Shown here: in pieces, positions 1 to 10,084 of the stretch | How the letters are laid out: every line of letters begins with the position of its first letter | How positions within the stretch are numbered: the stretch's first letter is position 1 | Assembly: GCA_949152475.1 (NCBI GenBank) | Contig: OX424570.1 | Span: 15,000,694 to 15,064,693 of the forward strand | Length of the DNA: 64,000 bases | Direction of reading: 5' to 3' | Source of the DNA: Terebella lapidaria | Taxonomy: Eukaryota; Annelida; Polychaeta; Terebellida; Terebellidae | The notes under the pieces: model-generated | What the model saw: the letters and a program-made list of their open reading frames with translations, nothing else | Told to the model about the DNA's origin: nothing | Databases searched by the model: none | Position numbers and translations under genes: made by a program

Positions 1-1231
1 TGTGTAGCCCACTAATCCACCGGAACCAAGTAAAAGTTTGTTTGGGCGAAAATACTGATTCACTCTGGTGAACAAGCTTTTCGTTTGAACAAAATAAAAA
101 TCACTTTGGTTCTGGTGAATTAAATATACTACCCAGGCGGAATATTATATTGTCCGGGTGAACTGATATTTTGCCTCGGCAAAATATTAGATTGCCCGGA
201 CGAATTACTATTTTGCCCGGGCGAATTCCTTTTTCTCTTTCCTGTCCTAAATGCGCTGTGATTTCGGGACTCGCATCGCAGTTCCACACATTTCACACGA
301 AATGAACTGTTTTGGAGATCCACATCGAGCCAACACCAGTACTTTCATATTTCATAATCTGTCTAGCCACCTTAACAAGAAAATGCAGCTAACTGCGGGA
401 GACGACATTAGAGCTCGAGCACATCATCAGCACCACGAGACCTGAATATATCTTACACCCCCCCCCCCCCCCCTTTAAAAAAAAGGAAATTGAAATATAT
501 CATGTCCCACATGATTCCAATTCATTCCCGTATATTATGATGAAACACATAGGCCTACTTCAATCATATTCCTAATGAGTAAACATTTATTTTGAACTCA
601 ATGAAACAGATACGCCTGATAAAATGATATTGAACCTCAATAAAATATCCTTAAAATATTGGAAACTATGAGGAATATCTGCATCTGATATCATGATATA
701 GATAACACATGCATACTGAGCAAATTAAAAGACCAGTTTAAAATAAAAAGGTTTCGCAACCGAGCATGGAACACCTTGTCATGTGATAAAATATGTCCAA
801 TTACGGTGAATGTAGTCGTGGTACCGTAGACGAAACGTTGTGTTTACTTCATTACGCCAAAGAAGGCCGCACGCAAGGTTACATGTACATGCATGCACAA
901 AATGCTGCACAGAAAATTGTACGTTCCAAAGTACGCGTCATTGCGGTAAAATTTGCTTTGCATTCTGGGAACGTGAATTTCCATCGGCTCCGCCATTTTG
1001 ACGTTTTCCAGACGAGCTGACCATTTTTGCGTAATTTTCTCAAACCTAACACATCGATTTATGCATTATATATCTGTGGAATATTCAAAGCTTGCCATCA
1101 AATCGAGAGATTTTATGTCAAGGACGAAGAAAATACTCATTTGAAGTAGGTGTACAAAGGTTTACATGCGAAAACGGGCGTCGATAGGTTGGCATGAAAC
1201 CTCCATGAAAAAGTCAGCACATAGACATGTA
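1..1231. other. non-coding spacer with degenerate minisatellite and poly-C
   Basis: No gene seen. From about 40 to 235 a degenerate unit of roughly 25 bp recurs, with cores such as TTGCCCGGGCGAATT (near 213), TTGCCCGGACGAATT (near 193) and GTCCGGGTGAA (near 151), which looks like a decayed minisatellite. A pure C run lies at about 459-473, followed by an A-rich stretch. The short open frames here have no recognisable features. Confidence 0.5.
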
Positions 1232-1260
1232 GAGAGTTGGGGGCTTCGCCCCCAACGCTC
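1232..1260. repeat. perfect-loop hairpin with TTC loop
   Basis: A 13-bp stem with one mismatch (GAGAGTTGGGGGC against GCCCCCAACGCTC) closes a 3-nt TTC loop. On the minus strand it lies just inside the first intron of the Ly6-like gene, about 17 nt past the splice donor. A similar TTC-loop hairpin lies at 38,543-38,559. It is probably the tip of a foldback element; no function can be assigned. Confidence 0.6.
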
Positions 1261-1277
1261 TAATGTCAAAAACTTAC

Positions 1278-1485
1278 CACCAGATAGAAAGTTGTCTTTG
1301 GTCTTAATGCAGTATTCGCCATCGATAACGAGGAGCCCATTTGGATAGAAAGGATCACCACATCCACTGTCAGTGTGTGACTCACAGTTGTAACATCTGA
1401 CTGCCCAGGCATTGGGCAAGAACGTGGGGCCCACAAACAGCAGGAGATAAACGGCGTTCATTGGCCGGATCATCTTCACCAACAC
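1278..1485 (-). CDS. Ly6/Quiver (three-finger fold) protein, first coding exon only
   Basis: The reading frame begins with a hydrophobic signal peptide (core VYLLLFVGPTFL, predicted cleavage near NAWA). It runs straight into the start of a Ly6/uPAR fold: VRCYNC, then HTDSGCGDPF, then a later Cys in GEYC. The CYxC...C.DPF pattern is typical of the invertebrate Quiver/Sleepless family of small GPI-anchored extracellular proteins. The exon ends at 1278 in a consensus donor (GGTG then GTAAGT on the minus strand), so the remaining cysteines and the C-terminal GPI signal must lie in exons to the left, outside the window. A possible acceptor (TTATTCAG) near 1510 would give a short 5' UTR part. Either of the first two Met codons could start; the second (MIRPMNAVY) gives a more standard signal length. 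The partner or role is unknown. Confidence 0.7.
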
Positions 1486-1513
1486 TTGAATGGATCAGGG
1501 CAGGTTTCCTGAA

Positions 1514-2190
1514 TAAACAAATCCATTAAAAATCATTAATTCATTCATTATAGTAGACTACTGTTACATCGAAAGAGATCGAAATCTGAATTGGCACACA
1601 TGTGGAATAATATAAACCCAACCGAACGATTGAATATGATATAGGAAGTCACAGTGACGTTTTTGAAGTTTTAATCTGTATAACATAGCCTACAATATGA
1701 ATCGGTGGACAATGACCCAACAAAATGTGACATTGGTTATTTACATCAATATTTCACTTCCCGCAATTATAGTTTGAATATAAAGTAAGTTGGGGAAAAT
1801 ACTATATATATATTTATGTATTTTATTATGGCCCTGAAATCAATATATGATATTCGGCTTACCTCTAGTATGACGTATTAATATTTCAAGACGTCGGGAT
1901 GGGTCATGCACATCAAGTTGTGATATATTCAAAAGTGGTTTTTTGCATGCTCAGTTACATTTATAGGGGCTGACGGGTAGGTCGTACTTTGATTGGAGCA
2001 TTTACAAGGGTGCGTTGGCTGAGCCCTTTTCGATTTCGCGCTCATTTGGCTTGTCTGAACTTGTAGGTGAGAATCTATTGGTTGAAAAGATTGAACAACG
2101 GCACGCTAAACACGATAATAAATTCGAAACATTGGCAAGTAAGATCGTACACTTCAGAATACTAATGTGAAAGTAATAAAAATCAGCCCA
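1514..2190. other. spacer upstream of the Ly6 exon
   Basis: AT-rich, with no convincing coding frame or named repeat. It would hold the promoter or first intron of the minus-strand Ly6 gene, but no clear promoter motif stands out. Confidence 0.4.
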
Positions 2191-3185
2191 AAGGCTAAGA
2201 CAGGTTACCGAAGAATGTATGCTTTATATTTCAGATATTAGCCATTTTATCCTGTTTACTTTAAACATAATGTCACTGGTCAAATTCAAAGTCACAAGAA
2301 TATTCAGCATATATCATTTCCTATGTCCACAGTTGATTCCTAAGATGTAAAGTCGATAATAAGCAAGATATTAGCTATTTTGTGCTCTGACCTTGTAAAT
2401 AAGGTCCAAGGTCATATTCAAAGTCATAAGAATATTCAGCGTATATCATTTCCTATATGTCCACAATTGATTCCTAAGCCGTAAAGTCGATAATAAGCGA
2501 GATAATTAGCCATTTTGTGCTCTGGCCTTGAAAAAGAGGTCAAAGGTCAAATTCAAGGCCACGGGAATGTTCAGCATATATCATTTCCTATTTGTCCACA
2601 ATTGATTCCTAAGCTGTAAAGTCGATAATAATCGAGATATTACCCATTTAGGGCTCTGACCTTGAAAATGAGGTCAGAGGTCAAATTCAAGGTCCCGAAA
2701 ATATTCAGCATATATCATTTCCTATATGTCCACAATTGATTCCTAAATCTCAATATCAAGCGAGATATTAGGCAAAATGTGTCCCATTATAAAGCATAGA
2801 ACAATTTAACATGGGAAAGTCCCATTTGGGCCGCGCTTGGGCCCAAAATGGCCAACTTCGAGCGACCAAGGGTAACGAAACTTACACACCTCACAGGGGT
2901 ATATATGAGAAGTGTTAAGCATCAATAAAAAAAGCTACTGAATAGATTTTGAGAAAACTACCGTCAAAGTCCAAAATTGGCCGTTTTTCGTCAAAAATGG
3001 CCGCCATTTTGAAATAAATGTGAGAAAAAAAAAAATAGAAAATGCCTCTTTCTCAAAATATTTTTAGGCATTTTGCTGCAAAACTTCAGAAAGATTCGAT
3101 CGTGAACTTTAAAGATAAAAATGTAGACGGACGACGACGGACGCAACGCCACGGCCATAGGTTATCGGACCACGGTAACCTAAAA
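2191..3185. repeat. dispersed repeat element with internal 134-bp tandem array
   Basis: The segment opens with AAGGCTAAGACAGGTTACCG and closes with CGGTAACCT, so a 9-bp inverted motif (AGGTTACCG/CGGTAACCT) marks its ends. A related copy lies at 34,757-35,303 with the same start, the same middle (CATAAAGCATA, GGGCC-AAATGGCCAA, AATGGCCGCCATTTTGA) and the same GACGGACG-rich right part. From about 2,240 to 2,790 it holds four units of 132-135 bp; CAGCATATATCATTTCCTAT recurs at 2305, 2437, 2572 and 2706. No coding capacity is seen. It behaves like a non-autonomous mobile element whose internal unit has expanded in tandem. Confidence 0.7.
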
Positions 3186-4815
3186 CTGATTGCCATTCGC
3201 ACAGTGAGCTGATTTACTCCTGAACATGCACGAAAGCTTGCGGTGTTCTGTGATCTACTAGTATTGTGGCTGAGAACAATCATTGGTTGACAATTTAAAT
3301 GACTGTCTTTATATTTATTATCTTATCCATGGGCAACGCAAATAATCATGTGAAAAGAGGTGTGTCGAGTGCGATGGATATAACCAAAAGATAAGATCTA
3401 ACTGATTACCATTAAACTTATGGCAATTACTCTCTCCTTTTGCATACCCCATAGCGGTTGTGTCGTATTTCAAAGAAAAGTAAATCAGTAAGCAGGTATA
3501 ACTTTATTGAACCTATAACGAGAAATTACAATGCACTCATCACACAAATTTACAACAACAACAACAAAGCCATAAAAGAAAAATCAAACGACACGTGAAC
3601 CATACTACCGTACAAATTTTGCTTTATGAAATCGTATTACCTGTGGTAAGAATGAATTCCTGTACATATGATACATTATTGTGTTACATTTTGGTTGCCT
3701 CAATCGGCCACTGCGTTCTATCAGATGATCCGACATTTCGGGATGGGTGGGGTCACTCCATATTGATTGTAACTTATTGGTCAACAGGTTACCGACCGCA
3801 CACGGCATCAGCATCCGATTGAGTTTCACCTATCATGCGTCTAGCCTTATTTACAGTTTGATTTATAACCTTTTCATCAGTTTTATTGTATGCTGTAACT
3901 GTAGAAGTGTATAATAATTATGTGTGGTTTTGTGAACTAAAATGAATGTGGTGACAAGGATGAGTATGACATCCTCTTGTTCCATGCGCGCATCGGATGT
4001 GCGGTGAATCTCAGATATTCGATTTGACTTCTACGCAGCTGATCTAGTCGTGTCAAGCAGCATACACACACGGGCCTCGTGGAGGGTGGCAAACTACAGG
4101 TTCGATCTTTTACAACACCTTTAATCAACATAATTATTGCAAGGATTTAGACACTAGAATCAATTATGTATCTCAAACCCCCTACCCCCAACACACACAA
4201 AAAAACTTAGAATTGACCTTACGACTGTCATGGTTGAACACCTTTTCTGTGAAGCGTACACCTAGGACAAATATTGCCGAACAATAGTAATCCCCTCGGA
4301 CAAACAACTCAAAGCATACACCGTCGTAAGGTCAATTGTATGTCGGTTATTCTGCTGTTTTTTGAAGCGGAATCCTTGTTTGGCTGATATTGTGACGTCA
4401 TGGTTCAAAAAGTGACAACTTCAATAATTATTTGAAAACATTGTTACTTCGAACGTAACTTATTCAAATCACGCCAGTGAAATAACCCCCTGACACCGCA
4501 GGGATCCAGGCATCGTGAACATGTCACTGCTTGGCTCGCATAGGCCTGTGTGAAGTCCTTTATAGAACACCTTCAGTTCAGCAATGTGTTACTGTTGTGC
4601 CTTTCTCTATCATCTTGGTGCAGGAGCGCTGTACCAAGTGTACACTTAGGCAAGTAAATACCACGAGAACAACTTTGAGAACATGCTTCATAGCATATGC
4701 TACCACAGAACATGCTTCATTTGCCACACACGCAAAACAAGAGTGGTTTGTATTGATCCGGAAGCGGGTTTACTTGCCATGTTCATGGCAGCTTACATCA
4801 CAAACAAACAAGTAA
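3186..4815. other. spacer with a 15-bp inverted repeat pair
   Basis: No gene recognised. At 4211-4225 AATTGACCTTACGAC pairs perfectly with GTCGTAAGGTCAATT at 4323-4337, framing about 97 bp. This has the shape of a small MITE, but no clear target duplication is visible. Confidence 0.45.
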
Positions 4816-4885
4816 TAGGGACATCCGGAGTTTCACGTTTAAACCCACGTATATTTATTCGTGCCTACGTACGACTAAATCCACG
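4816..4885 (+). repeat. Harbinger left terminal inverted repeat
   Basis: It matches the reverse complement of 8320-8389 with only a handful of differences over 70 bp. The shared core includes GTTTAAACCCACGT and CGTACGACTAAAT. Confidence 0.9.
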
Positions 4886-5328
4886 TTTAGGGGGTCGTTC
4901 ATTTTCACGTTCACATAGTGAGGGGTCTTTGGTATGTATATTCTAGCACAAACATCATCCAATTTTATTAGTTTATTTGACTGACGATCTCACAGCAGGA
5001 ATTTTGGCCAACGCATTTGTTTCATGCGGCGACCACTTTTGCTACTCTGGATCCCTGACGTTTACTTGTTCATTTATTCGTGGTAGTCTCGGGAATATTG
5101 ACATCTATTATATGTCAATTATATAACAATCATGTCATCATATTATAGCTGATAGGTATAAGATTTTGCTTTTGTTGATGCTCATCGTGAAATATGTGTC
5201 ATGATTCCGATAATATTTAGATAAACGTTTCATGTGGTACGAATGTACTGTATATACTCGTGACGTAAATCAACCCCAAATTTCATCGATTTAACTCAAT
5301 TTTATTCAATTAGACCTATGTATATACA

Positions 5329-6325
5329 TCACTCATCACTGTCGGATGAGGATGTCGTGGATGAGGTGGACGGCGAGGTGGATCCGAACACTTTATCAAG
5401 TTTGGGTAACATTTTCGCCAACAACGCATGCATCATTTTGTCTATTTGCTCCCTTTGCTGCTTTTTGGATACTTTAGATTTTCTTTGGGATTTTTTCTTG
5501 TGTTTTTTGGTTTTCTTGTTCTTCCTCTTCCTCTTCATCTTCTGTTTCTTCTTTTGCGGCATACGCTTATCTTCATCTGAGCTCAGGGCCGAGACTGTGT
5601 CATCCATTGCCGTCATCTCTGCCAGAGCCTCGCAAAGCTGATCACGCTTCGCCACACCCGAGGGTCCCGGGATGACATCGTCGTCGGCATCACCGTCGTC
5701 TTCCAGTGGTTCATCGTCCTGCAAGGTGCCGATACACTTACGATGAGAATATCGTTGTGTTTCTCATATTTCACCTTTTCGCGCAGTGTAAATTCAGATA
5801 ATATATGAGTATTCGTGGTATTGAACGCGATATACAACACCAGCTACAACCTGACTATCTGTTGGGTCGGCTTCGTTGGCGTCCTTGGCAGTGCACGGAG
5901 GCTTCTTAACGGCAGGGGATATTTCGCGCTCACTTATGGTGGTGATTATCTGCCTGTAATATTTTTGAAACAAGCTATACAAATGATTTTGAAGCTTTGG
6001 AGCGACGCTGAATTAAGGCATATAGGCCTACTTGTGTAGATTTTCTTCATCGAAAAGTGAAAAATAGACTCTCACATTATATCCTCATCGTGTATGACAC
6101 ATTTTCCACGGACCATCATGCCGAATTTGTCCCGACATCTGGCCTTTAGTTTGGACATAGTCTGGGTTTCATACAGACGACGGACATCTGATGACAATTT
6201 CTCCTTATTTTCTTAGATATTTAGAACAATAAGATCCCAATCTGCCGGATCCGTTAATTAGGTCCTGGCGATTATAGCGATTTCCGCATCGGAAACTCGG
6301 AGCCTTTTGGAAGTAGATGGTGGCC
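5329..6325 (-). pseudogene. decayed Myb/SANT-like DNA-binding gene of the Harbinger element
   Basis: Read on the minus strand, 6325-6076 follows an acceptor (TTTGCAG) and encodes a SANT-type helix set: SDAEIAIIAR, then DPADWDLIVLNI, then SSDVRRLYETQTMSKLKARC. It ends at a GTGAGA donor. A second exon (5953-5851, after TATTACAG) continues in phase with QIITTISEREISPAVKKPP. A third (5718-5329, after CCTTGCAG) gives an acidic, then strongly Lys-rich tail ending in a Ser/Thr/Asp-rich stretch. Two in-frame TAA codons (6258-6260 and 6213-6215) interrupt the SANT part, so the gene is broken. In this family the Myb-like partner binds the element ends and brings the nuclease to them. The splice model is my inference from phases and splice motifs; the first exon with the start codon was not found. 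Confidence 0.65.
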
Positions 6326-7215
6326 CTGCAAATTCCAATAAATTGTTCTGAAAATTTCACTTGTATCTGATATGTCTGCCTGTTCGTCTGCCTGTCTAAA
6401 TTGAATTCATGTTATCAACCAAAAATATGTTTGGGCCCGTGGGAGGGGGGGGGGGGGGGGGGGTCGGAAGTACTAAACGAGCCTCGACATACATTTTGTG
6501 CACTTTTCTTCTGGGCAAGTCAAACATCATGACACGATCAAAGCGAGTTCGTAATGTTGGTTATCACAAGAAAAAGGTAAGAAATTGTTATATAATGAAA
6601 AATATAAAAGTATATATGATGCAAACTCACGTTCAAGTTGTCTCTTCGGCATGTTTGTCGGAGTACCAGAAAATCTGATGTGGTATGACTTTTTTTGTGG
6701 ATGCCTCATGTATATATGTACAGAGTATGTGTGTGTGTGTACACTCAGTACTCATTGTGGAGCCCAACGCCCCCCCCCCCCCCCCACACACACACACACA
6801 CAACATGAGACAATACCGTTTAATCTTTTTGCTAGAATGAGAAATTGATCTACTTGTAACGTGCTTTAGGCTATATTCCAATATTTTTATTTGTTTCTAG
6901 GTCCATTACATATTCATATTTTTCAACAATTTTACAGCGATTACGCAAATGGAGGATGATACTGGTGTTCGGGATATTGTTATACAGATGGACCAAGAGA
7001 CTTCAAGAACATGTCATAGCTCAGCAGAGACGGCAGAGGTTGATGACTTTGATCATGAATTGTTTGTGGTGGATGCGAAATTTCATTACGAGCAGTAGGC
7101 CTGCTGCGAAAAGACTGAGAAGACAAGGAACTTTTTTCATGCTCTTGGCCTGTGTTACGCGCTTGTACTCAAGTCGTCGCTTGGCAATTCACACGCGTCT
7201 GAGAGAAGACGCTGA

Positions 7216-8103
7216 CGACGCAGTCTGGGGCGGACGAGATGTATTCAATATAATGCGTCTCCACGCATTCGAATTCTTCCAACTGACTGGGATACCGTGG
7301 AGTCTTTTACAGATTTGTGTGCTGAGCTTTACAGAAACTGGCCTGGACATGCATGTCATATCCTGTCCCCTAGAAATAGACTGTTGATGTGTTTAATTTG
7401 GCTGAGATCTTATTTAACATACCCTGTATTGTCCATTATGTTCAATGTGGCCATTTCAACAGTCAGTGATATCATTAGGGCAACATGGGTGAAACTTTGG
7501 CACCATTTCAACCTCGCCATACAATGGCCAACGGCAGAGGAATGGCAAACTCTGTCGAATGTATGGGAAGACCTCCCAGGGGTTGTGGGCTGCATCGACG
7601 GTACTTCACATGAAATATACATGCCTGGGGATGGCACACAACGTTTGTATTACAGCGGACATCGCAAATATCATTGTATCCACTCGGTGGTCATAATTGA
7701 CAACCAGCGAAAAATTAGATATATTCATTCAGGATTCCTCGGTCACATCAATGATGCGCAGATATATAGACAATTGCCAGGAATTGGTCCAAACGGTGCC
7801 CTTTCAATACCAAATAACTGTTGGTTGTTAGGCGATTCCATATACCCATGTGGCCACCCAGTCCTAACACCCTACAGATCAAACCAAATAAATGCGGCCC
7901 AGCCACTTCTACAACCGTCAATGATTCGCTTCAACGAGGTTCACAAGAGTCATAGAGTGTATGTGGAACATGTCATAGGACAATTGAAAACATTTCGATG
8001 CATCGCACGTATTTTCAGGCATGAACGCCAGCACTTGGCCAGGATTGTCGAATTGTGCGCGGCTCTGTCTCAACGTCGTGTATCATTGTACGAGAATATA
8101 TGA
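7216..8103 (+). CDS. PIF/Harbinger transposase (DDE nuclease), catalytic part
   Basis: The frame is open from 7216. Homology to HARBI1-type nucleases is clear from about 7280 to the stop at 8101-8103. A helix-turn-helix region (LLMCLIWLRSYLTYPVLSIM, then ISTVSDII) precedes the nuclease. The catalytic triad is visible as VVGCIDGTS (D, near 7599), LLGDSIYP (D, near 7836) and VYVEHVIGQLK (E, near 7968). YYSGHRKYH and SGFLGHINDAQ are also typical of the family. About 268 residues are readable from a GTG codon at 7297. The N-terminus is unresolved: an ATG at 6949 after an acceptor (TTTTACAG) opens an acidic frame that stops near 7098, in the same frame as the nuclease, so an exon junction or a lesion lies between them. 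It cuts and rejoins DNA at the element ends. Confidence 0.85.
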   Translation, partial: RRSLGRTRCIQYNASPRIRILPTDWDTVESFTDLCAELYRNWPGHACHILSPRNRLLMCLIWLRSYLTYPVLSIMFNVAISTVSDIIRATWVKLWHHFNLAIQWPTAEEWQTLSNVWEDLPGVVGCIDGTSHEIYMPGDGTQRLYYSGHRKYHCIHSVVIIDNQRKIRYIHSGFLGHINDAQIYRQLPGIGPNGALSIPNNCWLLGDSIYPCGHPVLTPYRSNQINAAQPLLQPSMIRFNEVHKSHRVYVEHVIGQLKTFRCIARIFRHERQHLARIVELCAALSQRRVSLYENI

Positions 8104-8319
8104 TTGTATCCCTGAGAGACGGTCCACGTGGTTTTATTTCGATAAACACGGCAATAGCATTGTGTGCCAAAATAGGTAATAAAAGGAATAAAAAATAACA
8201 AATGGCTATTATAATATAAATTGAGTGTCTTGTTCGGCTTTGCAATACTCTACATGACGAGTACCCAGTATCCACTAGTCGAATGAAATAATAAGGCTCC
8301 CTCCCATAAAGGGCATATA

Positions 8320-8389
8320 CGTGAATTTAGTCGTACGGAGGCACGAATAACTAAACGTGGGTTTAAACGTGAAACTCCGGATGTCCCTA
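8320..8389 (-). repeat. Harbinger right terminal inverted repeat
   Basis: Reverse complement of the left end. It finishes CCGGATGTCCCTA and is followed by TTA. Confidence 0.9.
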
Positions 8390-8649
8390 TTAGCAGTAAA
8401 CATTACTGGTACGCAATGGAGCCTTGATTCCAATGCACTAGGAGGGAAATTCCGAGATGTCTAATATTGGATTGTGTAATTTTGTCATTAGCTGTTATTT
8501 TTTATGCAAAGGTATCGCTTTATTCAAAACCTTTCTGTTTGGGTTCCCGTGTTTTCTATGAAGGGTAAAAGTGTTGAGTTTCACGCACAGCTAATAATGG
8601 TGGCTTCTGCACACCCCGGGTGCACACCCCAAATACTATACAAATATTA

Positions 8650-8768
8650 GATGTTGGGGAGTCCAATACAGAGTTTACGGGATTCAGAAAAGTTATATTG
8701 CCGAGTTATATAAAGCTGAGTCCAATATAGTTTTCCTGAATCCCGTAAACTATTGGACGACCAGCATC
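8650..8768. repeat. 119-bp foldback (MITE-like) element
   Basis: The left arm 8650-8687 (AGTTTACGGGATTCAG at its inner end) pairs with 8736-8768 (CTGAATCCCGTAAACT at its inner start). About 33 bp pair with a few mismatches around a 48-bp centre. Fragments of the same family (TCCAATATA, GATTGGTTG/GATTGGCTG) recur to about 9,010, so this may be the end of a larger decayed element. Confidence 0.6.
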
Positions 8769-10080
8769 CAATCTTTGCTATATTATTAACAGCACGCAAT
8801 ATGTAACAACCACGCTGATTGGCTGCTATCGCGTCACCGTCCAATATACGCAATCCCATATAGTTTTACATGACTCGGATCCAATATACTCTTTTTTCAA
8901 GGAACAGACAAGCTGATTGGTTGAGGCGACCGCGCTGTCCGATACACAAATGCAATATACCATTTCAGGATCCAACATACATAATTTGGGAGTGACACGT
9001 GATACAAATGAACCAATCAGAGAAGATGATTCGTGCCAAGATAATAATATTGGTTTATATACATTAATCACTCTCGTGTTAGGTCAAATTACGAAAAATT
9101 GCAATACGTTACACCAACCACAAACGAGCGGATCATATATCCAGGAACTCAATAGAATTCATTTCCGACACTATTTTTGTGAATTAATTCTTGTGGTTTT
9201 TTTTTAGCTTGATATGTGGGAATGGAACTGTTTTTACCATTAATTTGGCCCCTTACAAACAAATTGCTTTTAGTGAAAATAACCAAAAATGACCCATATT
9301 TTCAAGTATTTTGGAAGTAAAATTTCCCATTATTCCACATTAAAGAGAAAATTTCATCCCATATTTCTGTTTTCGAATGCACAATGTTATATTTATGATA
9401 GTTTCAAAGTCTGAAAATCATAAACTGATTTTCAAATTTTAGCTCCTCTAAGTGGGCCGGGATGGAACGTACATCCCCAAATGACGCACACGCCTAACCA
9501 GAACCATAATACTTTTGATGGGTCTAATGAAGAGATTATTCATGAAATTAATTATACCCAAAAATATTGTCGTTTGGTGGAAATCTATTTACTGCCGCGC
9601 CAACATCATAATGTTTGTATGCGCTCTGGTTCTGTGAGCCATTCCTGGCAAGATTTGGAGTATATAAGTTTTCCTGTTTCATTATTGATAATGAGCTAAA
9701 AACGGTGAATGTGAATACATGTGAATATTGAGGGTGGCCATTTCCTGTGAAATTGATGTTTATATGTTATAAATACAAGCATGGATCAGTGGAAAATTAA
9801 CATTTAAGTTTGTTTTCATCAGATGCTCTGCTTTATTCCGACTGTGAAATGAACAGCATTACCCAAACATCCGAACCATCGAAATATAAGCCAAATAATT
9901 GTTTGTCAGTTGTTGTAAAATGAGCATAGTTCAATGTTTATTCAACACTGGTCATCCATTAACTATTTGGCATCAACTTACAAACTAATTCGCATCTAAA
10001 CTTCTGTATTGTGGTGTAGGCCTAACATTTTGTCTTACTTTTTATATGACAGGGGGACCTACTTGTCAAATATGTGCGTG
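8769..10080. other. spacer, no gene seen
   Basis: AT-rich with short frames only. Scattered CCAAT/ATTGG motifs (8817, 8916, 9013) belong to the repeat fragments just described rather than to a recognisable promoter. Confidence 0.4.
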
Positions 10081-10084
10081 TACC

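Larger units (their letters stand above)
4816..8389 (+). mobile_element. PIF/Harbinger DNA transposon with two divergent genes
   Basis: The first and last 70 bp are near-perfect inverted repeats beginning TAGGGACATCCGGAG. Inside lie a Harbinger-type DDE nuclease on the plus strand and a Myb/SANT-like gene on the minus strand, which is the two-gene plan of autonomous PIF/Harbinger elements. The flanking trinucleotides are TAA (left) and TTA (right). Each fits the family's TWA target, but they are not identical, so either one has mutated or the true end is shifted by a base or two within the symmetric TAATAGGG/CCCTATTA ends. G-runs (about 6437-6461) and a C-run plus CA repeat (about 6771-6802) fill the central spacer. 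The Myb gene is dead, so this copy is probably no longer autonomous. Confidence 0.88.

Noticed and set aside
2191..3185. CRISPR array, because of evenly spaced repeats
   Set aside because: The repeat is the full unit of about 134 bp with no repeat-spacer alternation, in animal DNA.
5318..5641. Plus-strand ORF with a hydrophobic Phe/Leu-rich core, resembling a membrane protein
   Set aside because: It is the antisense reading of the Lys-rich tail of the Harbinger Myb-like gene.
7216..8103. A domesticated HARBI1-like host gene
   Set aside because: It sits between clear 70-bp inverted repeats together with a decayed Myb-like partner, so it is a transposon copy.
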